This document shows, piece by piece, positions 1-5,157 of a DNA stretch of 5,157 nucleotides; within the stretch, counting starts at the first letter, position 1; every line of letters begins with the position of its first letter. The notes beneath the pieces are model-generated. The model saw only the letters and a program-made list of their open reading frames with translations. It was not told the DNA's origin and made no database searches. A program made the position numbers and the translations under genes. This DNA comes from Actinomycetes bacterium (GTDB taxonomy: Bacteria; Actinomycetota; Acidimicrobiia; Acidimicrobiales; Acidimicrobiaceae), in contig JAKASN010000186.1 of NCBI GenBank assembly GCA_021819025.1, positions 1 through 5,157 of the forward strand, given 5' to 3'.

Positions 1-90
1 GTCAACATCGCAGCTGCGACCCGCCAACTTGCCCGCATGCCAGATCTCACGCTCGACCTACTCGGCATCCCATCTGGACTTTGCAAATGA
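1..90 (+). pseudogene. Acyl-CoA dehydrogenase, upstream piece of a frame-broken gene (5' end outside window)
   Basis: Frame 1 opens with VNIAAAT, which fits the start of the C-terminal helical domain of acyl-CoA dehydrogenases (the ER(I/V)NIAA helix), and goes on through LARMPDLTLD. It then loses similarity and hits TGA at 88-90, in the middle of what should be a continuous domain. From position 59 the second frame reads YSASHLDF, which resembles the next family segment (Asp-Tyr-Ser...Phe before Gly-Arg-Pro-Ile-Gly), and from 97 the first frame resumes with RPIGSHQGV. The simplest reading is one extra base near 58 plus about 11 extra bases between 83 and 96. Whether this is true decay or a sequence or assembly error cannot be told here. 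The N-terminal and middle domains lie outside the window. Confidence 0.5.
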
Positions 91-435
91 CCGTGCCGGC
101 CCATCGGGTCCCACCAGGGAGTTGCCCACGCATTGGCAAAGGCAAAGATCGAGATCGAGCTTGCGGCGTTGATGACCGCTAAAGCCGCCTGGCTCCATGA
201 TCACGGTGAACCTGCCGGCGAAGCCTCCAACATGGCCAAGTATGCTGCGGCCGAAGCCGCGCTCGGCGCGATCGACGCGGCAATCCAATGCCACGGCGGG
301 AACGGATTTGCAACAGAGTACGGCCTTCTTCCCTACTGGGGGCTGGCCCGAGTCCTGCGAGTAGCCCCGGTTAACCGAGAGATGATTCTCAATTTCGTCG
401 CCCAACATTCGCTTGGGCTTCCTCGCTCTTATTAG
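91..435 (+). CDS. Acyl-CoA dehydrogenase, C-terminal part (frame-disrupted upstream)
   Basis: This is the C-terminal helical domain of an FAD-dependent acyl-CoA dehydrogenase, which would oxidise an acyl-CoA to the 2,3-enoyl-CoA in the cytoplasm. The frame is open from 91 and reads RPIGSHQGVAHALAKAKIE, then a long helix. It continues with IQCHGGNGFATEYG (the family's Gln-x-x-Gly-Gly-x-Gly FAD/dimer-contact segment) and ends with EMILN and LGLPRSY, a common ending in this subgroup. The first in-frame start is a TTG at 133 inside a conserved helix with no good ribosome site, so this is a gene fragment and not a native 100-residue protein. At the position where many acyl-CoA dehydrogenases carry the Tyr-Glu-Gly-Thr catalytic base, this one reads APVN. 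The stop codon at 433-435 sits in the ribosome site of the next gene, so the two were built as one operon. Family assignment is secure; activity is doubtful because of the break. Confidence 0.8.
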   Translation, partial: PCRPIGSHQGVAHALAKAKIEIELAALMTAKAAWLHDHGEPAGEASNMAKYAAAEAALGAIDAAIQCHGGNGFATEYGLLPYWGLARVLRVAPVNREMILNFVAQHSLGLPRSY

Positions 436-440
436 GAAGG
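434..440 (+). promoter_or_regulatory. Ribosome binding site of the acyl-CoA ligase
   Basis: AGGAAGG lies 5 bases before the ATG at 446 and overlaps the TAG stop of the preceding dehydrogenase. It decides the ligase start: the same frame is open further upstream to a TTG at 413, but that would add 11 residues overlapping the dehydrogenase and has no comparable site. Confidence 0.75.
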
Positions 441-445
441 TTCCC

Positions 446-2080
446 ATGTCCACTTCAGAACTCACTACCAACTTGATCCACCGCATCAATGTCGGCGACA
501 GCCTCACCCGCAGCGCGGCTCGCCAGCCGCGCGCGATCGCCGTAGTGGATGGAGATCGACGCTTCACCTACGCGGAATTCAATTCGAGGGTTAACCAGTT
601 TGCGAACGCACTCGCCGCGCAAAATTACGCTCGAGGGGATGCCCTGGCCCTGGCTTCAGGGAATAGCGTGGAGTTCCTCATCACCTACTACGCGTGCGCC
701 AAGCTCGGTGTCGTCTGCGTGCCAATTAATCTCGGTTGGCGGCCGAGTGAGGTCGCCTATGTACTTGGGCACTCGCGATCACGCGGGATGGTCATCGAGG
801 CACAGTTGATCGACGCCATGACACCCGCAATAGACGAGTCCCCGGGTGTTGCCGAACTGATCGTGGCTCGCGGAACCACCGAAGGCACCGTCGTTGCACG
901 ATTGGATCGCCGCCAGATCACCTTCGAGGAGTTCACCGCGATCGCATCGGAGAGGGAGCCCGAGTATTACGTGGATGACCGAGATCCCATCACCTACTTG
1001 TACACCAGCGGCACTACGTCATTCCCCAAAGGTGTGGTGGGCAATCACACCGCTATTTATCTCGAATCCATGGCAGTGGCGCTTGAAGCGCAGCTCAACG
1101 CCGCAGACCGCTTCGCTGCTGTGATGCCGATGTTCCACACCGCGCAGCTAAATGGGCAATGCACGCCCGCGCTGATGGTGGGAGCGCAGATCTATATCGA
1201 GCGTGGCTTCGGTGCATCGAGACTCCTAGAGCTCATAGAAGCGGAAAAGATCACTCAAATCTTCGGGCTGCCGATGATGTATCGGGAAATGCTCAACCAC
1301 CCCGACATCGCCAGCCTTGACCTTTCCAGCCTCAGACGAGCTCTGTACGCCATGGCGCCGATGCCCGAGGCGCAATTACGCAGGTGTATCGAAGTGTTTG
1401 ACTGTGACTTTTGCCTGTTCTTTGGACAGACCGAAATGAGCCCCGTCACCACGATCTTCCGCCCAGAGCACCAGCTTTCCCACAACGGCGCGGTGGGAAC
1501 ACCCGTTGTGAACGTTCAAGTCGCGATCATGGACGATTCGGGAAACTTCATCCCACAGGGAGAAATGGGCGAGATCGTCTACCGGGGCCCACACGCCATG
1601 ACCGAGTATCTCCGAGATCCTGGAGCAACCGAGGCCGCCTTTACCCATGGCTGGTTTCACTCGGGAGACGTCGGGCACTTCGACAAGGACGGCATACTCT
1701 GGTTTGCCGACCGTGACAAGGACGTCATCAAGACCGGCGGGGAAAATGTCGCGTCGATAGAGGTCGAGAGAGCCATCTACGCTGCGGATTCCAACGTTTC
1801 CGAAGTCATTGTCGTCGGACTTCCGCACCAGCGTTGGAGTGAGGCGATAACTGCCATCGTCGTAGCCCGTCCCGGAGCGGCGATAGACGAGAAGGGGTTG
1901 ATCGAGAAAGTGAAGAGGTTGATCGATCCGTATAAGGCGCCCAAGGCTGTCATTGTTCTCGATGAGCTCCCTCGGACATCTACCGGAAAAATCCAGAAGC
2001 ACGTAGTCCGCGAGAATCTCCGTCACTACTACGACGAGGCAAAGCCGCAAGAGTCCTCATCGTCTGGCACGGTGACTTGA
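446..2080 (+). CDS. Acyl-CoA synthetase (AMP-forming, FadD-like ANL superfamily)
   Basis: A 544-residue class I ligase that activates a carboxylic acid to its CoA thioester via an acyl-adenylate, in the cytoplasm. All core motifs are present: the phosphate loop YTSGTTSFPKG (186-196), the adenine motif FFGQTE (325-330), the ribose-binding Asp in HSGDVG (D408), the hinge and CoA-switch segment from R423 to N434 (RDKDVIKTGGEN), and the C-terminal PRTSTGKIQK with the adenylation lysine at K515. Length is normal for the family, with no signal peptide or membrane segment evident. The phosphate loop carries Ser192 where Gly is usual. The start at ATG 446 is supported by AGGAAGG five bases upstream. 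It follows an acyl-CoA dehydrogenase by 10 bases and converges on a MeaB/mutase operon, so a role in feeding a branched or otherwise unusual acid into that pathway is plausible. Chain-length or substrate class cannot be read from the sequence; similarity to FadD13-type long-chain ligases is only general. Confidence 0.93.
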   Translation: MSTSELTTNLIHRINVGDSLTRSAARQPRAIAVVDGDRRFTYAEFNSRVNQFANALAAQNYARGDALALASGNSVEFLITYYACAKLGVVCVPINLGWRPSEVAYVLGHSRSRGMVIEAQLIDAMTPAIDESPGVAELIVARGTTEGTVVARLDRRQITFEEFTAIASEREPEYYVDDRDPITYLYTSGTTSFPKGVVGNHTAIYLESMAVALEAQLNAADRFAAVMPMFHTAQLNGQCTPALMVGAQIYIERGFGASRLLELIEAEKITQIFGLPMMYREMLNHPDIASLDLSSLRRALYAMAPMPEAQLRRCIEVFDCDFCLFFGQTEMSPVTTIFRPEHQLSHNGAVGTPVVNVQVAIMDDSGNFIPQGEMGEIVYRGPHAMTEYLRDPGATEAAFTHGWFHSGDVGHFDKDGILWFADRDKDVIKTGGENVASIEVERAIYAADSNVSEVIVVGLPHQRWSEAITAIVVARPGAAIDEKGLIEKVKRLIDPYKAPKAVIVLDELPRTSTGKIQKHVVRENLRHYYDEAKPQESSSSGTVT

Positions 2081-2374
2081 CTCGACACCTCCACAGATAC
2101 CGGGCGTCAGACATTGGGAGATGGCCCCCCTGTTAGAACTTTGGCCGATGTGGCGTCTCTCGGTCTCGCGCTACTACTCACTCCGACTTACCGGTGTCCT
2201 TTGTCGACGCTACGGCGTGCGACGAACCGATGGCGCCCCGAGCCCAACGCGAGTCAACAAGTTGCCCACGGATCTCCTTTTTGCTTAGGAGCCGTGAGAT
2301 AGCGATGACCGACGATGGCCAAAGCGCCGACACGCCGTCAGAATGGTGGGTTGGCAAAGTGATCTTGGGCACTG
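2081..2374. other. Convergent intergenic region without a recognised gene
   Basis: About 290 bases separate the stop of the + strand ligase from the stop of the - strand GTPase. I find no tRNA, no recognisable protein, no insertion-sequence ends and no stem followed by a U-run on either strand. A short open frame begins at ATG 2305 on the + strand but runs antisense into the GTPase gene. A hairpin at 2201-2225 is listed separately. The gap is longer than the other spacings in this window and may be a relic of a lost gene or simply a 3' junction. Confidence 0.6.
2201..2225 (+). terminator. Hairpin with UACG tetraloop, possible 3'-end structure
   Basis: Bases 2203-2210 (GTCGACGC) pair with 2215-2223 (GCGT, a bulged G at 2219, then CGAC), enclosing the loop TACG. 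The stem extends outward by a T-G wobble (2202/2224) and a T-A pair (2201/2225). On the + strand RNA the loop is closed as C(UACG)G, a member of the very stable UNCG tetraloop class; this does not hold on the opposite strand. It lies about 120 bases after the ligase stop. There is no U-tract after it, so it is not a standard intrinsic terminator. It could protect the 3' end of the ligase message, or be chance. Confidence 0.3.
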
Positions 2375-3394
2375 TCAGGCACGGTTTTTTGGGTCTCGTG
2401 TCGAAGGCCCAAAGGGTAGTGGTTCAACGAGGTCGCGATTATCGACCAAATCTTTCAGCAAGAGACGCGCAGCCCCCTCAAAGCCGAGCTCTCCCCTCTT
2501 CACGCGCTCGCACAAGATCTCGATGCTCGGATCGGGACTCGTCTGGAGGTGCCGACGAAGCACGTCGGCTGCGGTATCGGCAAAGATCTGGCGAATACGC
2601 CTACCCGGATCTGGAGTGCGAGCCATTCCTGGGTGCCACGCTGCTTCGAGCGCGTCGGCGAGCGCAGCAATCCCCAAGCCAGTGGTGGCAGTCGTAGCGA
2701 GGACGGTAGCCACGCCGAGAGCGGGGTCCCGCAGCTTCAGCATGCTTTGTAGTTGGCGCACCGTTTCCGCGGCGAGATCCATGTCGCACTTGTTCACTAC
2801 CAAAAAGTCAGCGATCTCGAGGATGCCTGCCTTAATCGCTTGAATGTCGTCTCCGAGGCCCGGCGCGCAGACCACGATTCGAGTCTGGGCGACACTGGCG
2901 ATTTCCATGTCGGATTGCCCAGCACCGACGGTTTCGATGATGACGAAGTCTGGGCCCGCCGAGTCCATCACCTGGACCACGCCGAGAGCGGTCCGAAAGA
3001 GACCACCCAAATGCCCCCGCGAGGCGAGCGAGCGGATGAATACTCCCTGGTCATTGGTGTGACTCGCCATTCGAATCCGGTCACCGAGAATAGCGCCTCC
3101 AGTGAGCGAACTCGAGGGGTCGACCGCCAGTAGTCCGACTGTCTTTCCCCGGCTCCTCAGCTCGGCAATCATTGCATCGATTAAGGTGGATTTTCCCACC
3201 CCCGGCGGACCGGTGACTCCGATGATTCTCGCCCTGCCGAGGTGAGGCTGGATAGCGGTGAGAATCGCCGAGGCGCCTTCGAGATCGTTCTCCACCACGG
3301 TGATCGCCCGTGCAAGGGCGAGGGGTTCGCCCTTGAGCAATTGCTCGACAAGCCTACCCATGAGGGGATGCTCCGTTTTCGAATCGTCGTTCAT
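2375..3394 (-). CDS. meaB: MeaB/ArgK-type G3E GTPase, chaperone of a B12-dependent mutase
   Basis: A 339-residue P-loop GTPase of the MeaB/MMAA/ArgK family. These proteins bind adenosylcobalamin-dependent acyl-CoA mutases, gate delivery of intact cofactor and remove damaged cobalamin, using GTP hydrolysis. Seen here: Walker A GPPGVGKST (62-70), the DPSSSLTGGAILGDRIRM segment (92-109), the Walker B/switch region ETVGAGQSD (154-162), the family signature APGLGDDIQAIKAG (177-190) and the guanine-specificity motif NKCD (201-204). A C-terminal helical dimerisation region follows. Length is typical. The ATG at 3394 overlaps the TGA of the upstream mutase as ATGA and lacks an evident Shine-Dalgarno site, so translation probably depends on re-initiation after the mutase. 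The coupling strongly suggests that this GTPase serves that mutase. The old name ArgK (a transport kinase) is a historical misassignment for this family. Confidence 0.93.
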   Translation of the reverse strand: MNDDSKTEHPLMGRLVEQLLKGEPLALARAITVVENDLEGASAILTAIQPHLGRARIIGVTGPPGVGKSTLIDAMIAELRSRGKTVGLLAVDPSSSLTGGAILGDRIRMASHTNDQGVFIRSLASRGHLGGLFRTALGVVQVMDSAGPDFVIIETVGAGQSDMEIASVAQTRIVVCAPGLGDDIQAIKAGILEIADFLVVNKCDMDLAAETVRQLQSMLKLRDPALGVATVLATTATTGLGIAALADALEAAWHPGMARTPDPGRRIRQIFADTAADVLRRHLQTSPDPSIEILCERVKRGELGFEGAARLLLKDLVDNRDLVEPLPFGPSTRDPKNRA

Positions 3395-5085
3395 ATTACG
3401 ACAAGCGGCTCGCCGAAACCGACCGCGCCACGAACCGTGGCGCAGATCTCCCCATGGGTAGCGCCAGCATCCACCGCCTCCACAATCTTGCCAAAGGTGT
3501 TCTCGGCCTCGCTGTCAAAAGCTCGAGCAATGGCATCGAGAGCTTGGCGAACCTGGTGCTGATCCCGGTTTGCCTTGAATGCGGCCAGCCCAGTGAGGTA
3601 GGCGTCGATCTTTTTTGGCTCCGGGCGTACCAGTGGCGGAATGCCTATGTCTCCGCCTTCTTGATCGAGATATCCGTTCACCCCCACAATGATCTGCTCT
3701 TTGCTCTCGAGCTTCTCTTGGAATGCCATCGCTGACTTTCCAATCATCGTCTGGACGAAGCCGTTCTGCACCGCTTGGTACATCCCCCCCTGTTTGTCGA
3801 TTGCGTCAATTACCGAGAGAATCTCGTCTTCCATCTCGTTGGTCAGGGCCTCAAGGTAGTACGAACCCCCCAGCGGGTCGATGACGTCGTCGAGGTGGGC
3901 TTCTTCGCGAAGGATGTTTCCCGTGGCCACCGCGATGCGAACTGCGGCTTCGGAGGGACTGCTGATCGCCTCGTCGAAGCTGTCGGTATGCAGGGACTGG
4001 AGCCCCCCGAAAATCCCCGCCATCGCCTGGACTGTAACCCTGGCCACGTTGTTGAGAGGGTGCTGGCGGGTGAGATCGGCACCTGAGGTCTGCGCGTGGA
4101 AGCGGAACTTTTGTGATCGTGGATCCTTGGCATCAAAGCGCTCTTGGGTGATGCGGTTCCAGATGCGGCGCCCGGCGCGGAACTTGGCGATCTCTTCGAA
4201 GAAGCTGATCGATACGTCGAAGAAGAAGCTGAAACGCGGGAGAAAGTCGTCGGGGGCGTTGCCACGCTCAAGGAGATCACTGGCATATTGGATAGCAGAG
4301 GAGATAGCAATCCCCATTGCTTGGGCCGGTGTCGCCCCCGCTTGTTGCACGTGTTGGCCCACTACAGAGAGTGGGTTCCATTTGGGAACGTGTCGGTTCA
4401 TGAACTCAATGTGATCTAGCAGAACACGCTTTTGACCGGGAAGCGCAAGGCGATAGAACATCGAGAGCGCCGCGTAATGGGAAAGATAGTCCGACTGATT
4501 CGTGGTGCCTGATAGCGTATCCCACGGAATGGCTTGGTCCTTGGCCACTTTGAGATACATCGCGGCAAGGGTGTAAGGCGCGGTGTCGCCGAGGCTTACC
4601 GACTCCTTTTCAAAGGGCAGGCCCTCGAGGCAGGCAGCCATGTCTTGTGAGGTTGCGATGAGGGTGCCGCAGGTTCCCAAGAGCTCGCGCTCCACTTCGT
4701 CGCCGTCGTATCCCCTCATATGGCTGTTGCATGGCGCGACAAAGAGACCGGTCAACCCGAGCGCATAAAGGTCGCGCATCCGCTTGTTGTAGTCCTGGGG
4801 AACTCCCAAACCCACCACCAACCGAGGGCTCCATGGCCGACCTCGATGCATGCTCGCATAGCTGCCGCGGGTGCTGGGCGCCTCCCCTGGGAAGCCAAGC
4901 TCCGCCATATAGCGCGATGAATCCCAGTCTTCGGGTCCGTAGATCGCCTTGACACCTATCCCTGAGCGGTTAACACGGATGTCATCGCCACCGAGCTGCT
5001 CGGCGATCCGAATTTGCCAACGATGCTTGGCCTCGAGATACCCAGAGGGCAATTTAGGGCTTGGGATCGGTTCTATCGCAACCAT
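3391..5085 (-). CDS. Methylmalonyl-CoA mutase-family large subunit, substrate unknown
   Basis: A 564-residue catalytic (TIM-barrel) subunit of an adenosylcobalamin-dependent acyl-CoA mutase, which would move a thioester-bearing group between adjacent carbons by a radical route. Family landmarks: RGSYASM with R83 and R88 in the CoA-binding region (73-88), GYDGD (125-129), SGTTNQSD (192-199), the His of VGQHVQQAG (H245, equivalent to active-site His244 of methylmalonyl-CoA mutase), RFSFFFD...FFEEIAKFRAGR (285-306), AQTSGADLT (331-339), SLHTDSFDEA (364-373) and IDPLGGSYY (402-410). It lacks the cobalamin-binding DxHxxG domain, so a separate small subunit is required, as in two-subunit isobutyryl- and 2-hydroxyisobutyryl-CoA mutases. 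Specificity residues differ from known types: V90 for Tyr89, L207 for Arg207 and Q244 for Tyr243 of methylmalonyl-CoA mutase. The start is ATG 5085: an in-frame TGA at 5097-5095 rules out extension. GAGGAG lies a rather long 13 bases upstream. It overlaps the MeaB-like gene by ATGA. Confidence 0.93.
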   Translation of the reverse strand: MVAIEPIPSPKLPSGYLEAKHRWQIRIAEQLGGDDIRVNRSGIGVKAIYGPEDWDSSRYMAELGFPGEAPSTRGSYASMHRGRPWSPRLVVGLGVPQDYNKRMRDLYALGLTGLFVAPCNSHMRGYDGDEVERELLGTCGTLIATSQDMAACLEGLPFEKESVSLGDTAPYTLAAMYLKVAKDQAIPWDTLSGTTNQSDYLSHYAALSMFYRLALPGQKRVLLDHIEFMNRHVPKWNPLSVVGQHVQQAGATPAQAMGIAISSAIQYASDLLERGNAPDDFLPRFSFFFDVSISFFEEIAKFRAGRRIWNRITQERFDAKDPRSQKFRFHAQTSGADLTRQHPLNNVARVTVQAMAGIFGGLQSLHTDSFDEAISSPSEAAVRIAVATGNILREEAHLDDVIDPLGGSYYLEALTNEMEDEILSVIDAIDKQGGMYQAVQNGFVQTMIGKSAMAFQEKLESKEQIIVGVNGYLDQEGGDIGIPPLVRPEPKKIDAYLTGLAAFKANRDQHQVRQALDAIARAFDSEAENTFGKIVEAVDAGATHGEICATVRGAVGFGEPLVVI

Positions 5086-5089
5086 GGCA

Positions 5090-5157
5090 TCAATTCAGCT
5101 CCTCGGCGTGGACGCGGCTTTCGGTGGCCAACGAAGAGACGGCCCCTACGATCTCTT
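5090..5157 (-). CDS. 3' end of an unidentified gene upstream of the mutase (partial)
   Basis: One of the three - strand frames reads 21 codons from the right edge to TGA at 5092-5090, ending ESRVHAEELN, four bases before the mutase ATG. Of the other two frames, one closes at once with TAG and the other is open but very Arg/Pro-rich. The short gap indicates the same operon. The fragment begins EIVGAVSSLA, an amphipathic-looking stretch. Cobalamin-binding small subunits of this mutase family end in a helix of similar character (Glu-Ile-Val/Ile...Val...), so a small subunit is a reasonable guess, and the mutase needs one. Twenty-one residues are too few to prove it; an unrelated oxidative enzyme would also fit. 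Confidence 0.45.
   Translation of the reverse strand, partial: EIVGAVSSLATESRVHAEELN
5099..5104 (-). promoter_or_regulatory. Possible ribosome binding site of the mutase gene
   Basis: GAGGAG on the - strand lies inside the end of the upstream gene, 13 bases before the mutase ATG at 5085. The spacing is longer than ideal. A closer ATG (5090-5088) is out of frame and reaches a stop within a few codons. Coupling to termination of the upstream gene (four-base gap) probably helps initiation. Confidence 0.35.

Noticed and set aside
413..445. Upstream TTG start for the ligase
   Set aside because: It would add 11 residues overlapping the dehydrogenase end without a ribosome site, while ATG 446 has AGGAAGG at five bases.
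58..567. Long - strand open frame of 169 codons
   Set aside because: Antisense to the dehydrogenase fragment and the start of the ligase, both of which have clear family motifs; composition is that of a shadow frame.
1376..2050. - strand open frame of 224 codons inside the ligase
   Set aside because: Lies wholly antisense to conserved ligase motifs; no family resemblance.
2274..2291. Short inverted repeat CTCCT/AGGAG around a T-rich loop
   Set aside because: Only five pairs with an eight-base loop and no U-run after the stem; too weak to call a terminator.
2178..2372. - strand open frame of 64 codons just downstream of the GTPase gene
   Set aside because: No recognisable domain, no convincing ribosome site; it probably arises by chance in the intergenic gap.
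2371..2389. T6 run at 2384-2389 as a possible intrinsic terminator of the ligase transcript
   Set aside because: No adequate GC-rich stem directly precedes it (only a direct repeat of GGCAC), and the run lies within the last codons of the opposing GTPase gene.
2305..2697. + strand open frame starting MTDDGQSADTPSEWWVGK, with AGGAG upstream
   Set aside because: The ribosome-like site is 13 bases away, most of the frame is antisense to the MeaB-like gene, the later residues are Arg/Ser-rich low-quality translation, and I recognise no family. The first 23 codons or so could be a gene relic, but I cannot support it.
3881..4414. + strand open frame of 177 codons opposite the mutase
   Set aside because: Antisense to strongly conserved mutase sequence; typical overprint in GC-rich DNA.

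Overview
The window looks like a piece of a bacterial catabolic cluster for an unusual acyl-CoA. It is moderately GC-rich by eye, genes are tightly packed with short gaps or overlaps, Shine-Dalgarno sites are present, and there are no introns. The gene content (acyl-CoA dehydrogenase, acyl-CoA ligase, coenzyme B12-dependent mutase, MeaB-type GTPase) is typical of organic-acid degraders in Actinomycetota, Pseudomonadota and related environmental bacteria. I cannot settle the phylum from the sequence.

Left part, + strand: positions 1-435 hold the C-terminal part of an acyl-CoA dehydrogenase whose frame is broken near positions 57-96. After a 10-base gap it is followed by an intact class I acyl-CoA synthetase (446-2080, 544 aa) with a strong ribosome binding site that overlaps the dehydrogenase stop codon. 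These two were probably one transcription unit.

Middle: 2081-2374 is a roughly 290-base gap between convergent genes. I see no convincing gene there. It holds one neat hairpin (2201-2225) with a UACG tetraloop and no U-tract.

Right part, - strand: reading leftward from the right edge there is the tail of an unidentified gene (stop at 5090), then a methylmalonyl-CoA mutase-family large (catalytic) subunit (5085-3391, 564 aa), then a MeaB/ArgK-type GTPase (3394-2375, 339 aa). Mutase and GTPase overlap by ATGA, so they are translationally coupled. The mutase has no B12-binding domain and needs a separate small subunit. The gene running off the right edge is a candidate for it.

How they may work together (inference): the ligase activates a free acid to its CoA thioester, the B12-dependent mutase rearranges a branched carbon skeleton, MeaB loads and protects the mutase cofactor, and the dehydrogenase starts beta-oxidation. 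The main point of interest is the mutase. By hand alignment it keeps the family core, but the residues that define known substrates are all changed (Tyr89 to Val90, Arg207 to Leu207, Tyr243 to Gln244, the FD(M/L)(P/A)T segment rewritten with about 3 extra residues). It therefore does not look like a methylmalonyl-, isobutyryl-, ethylmalonyl- or 2-hydroxyisobutyryl-CoA mutase and may act on an undescribed substrate.
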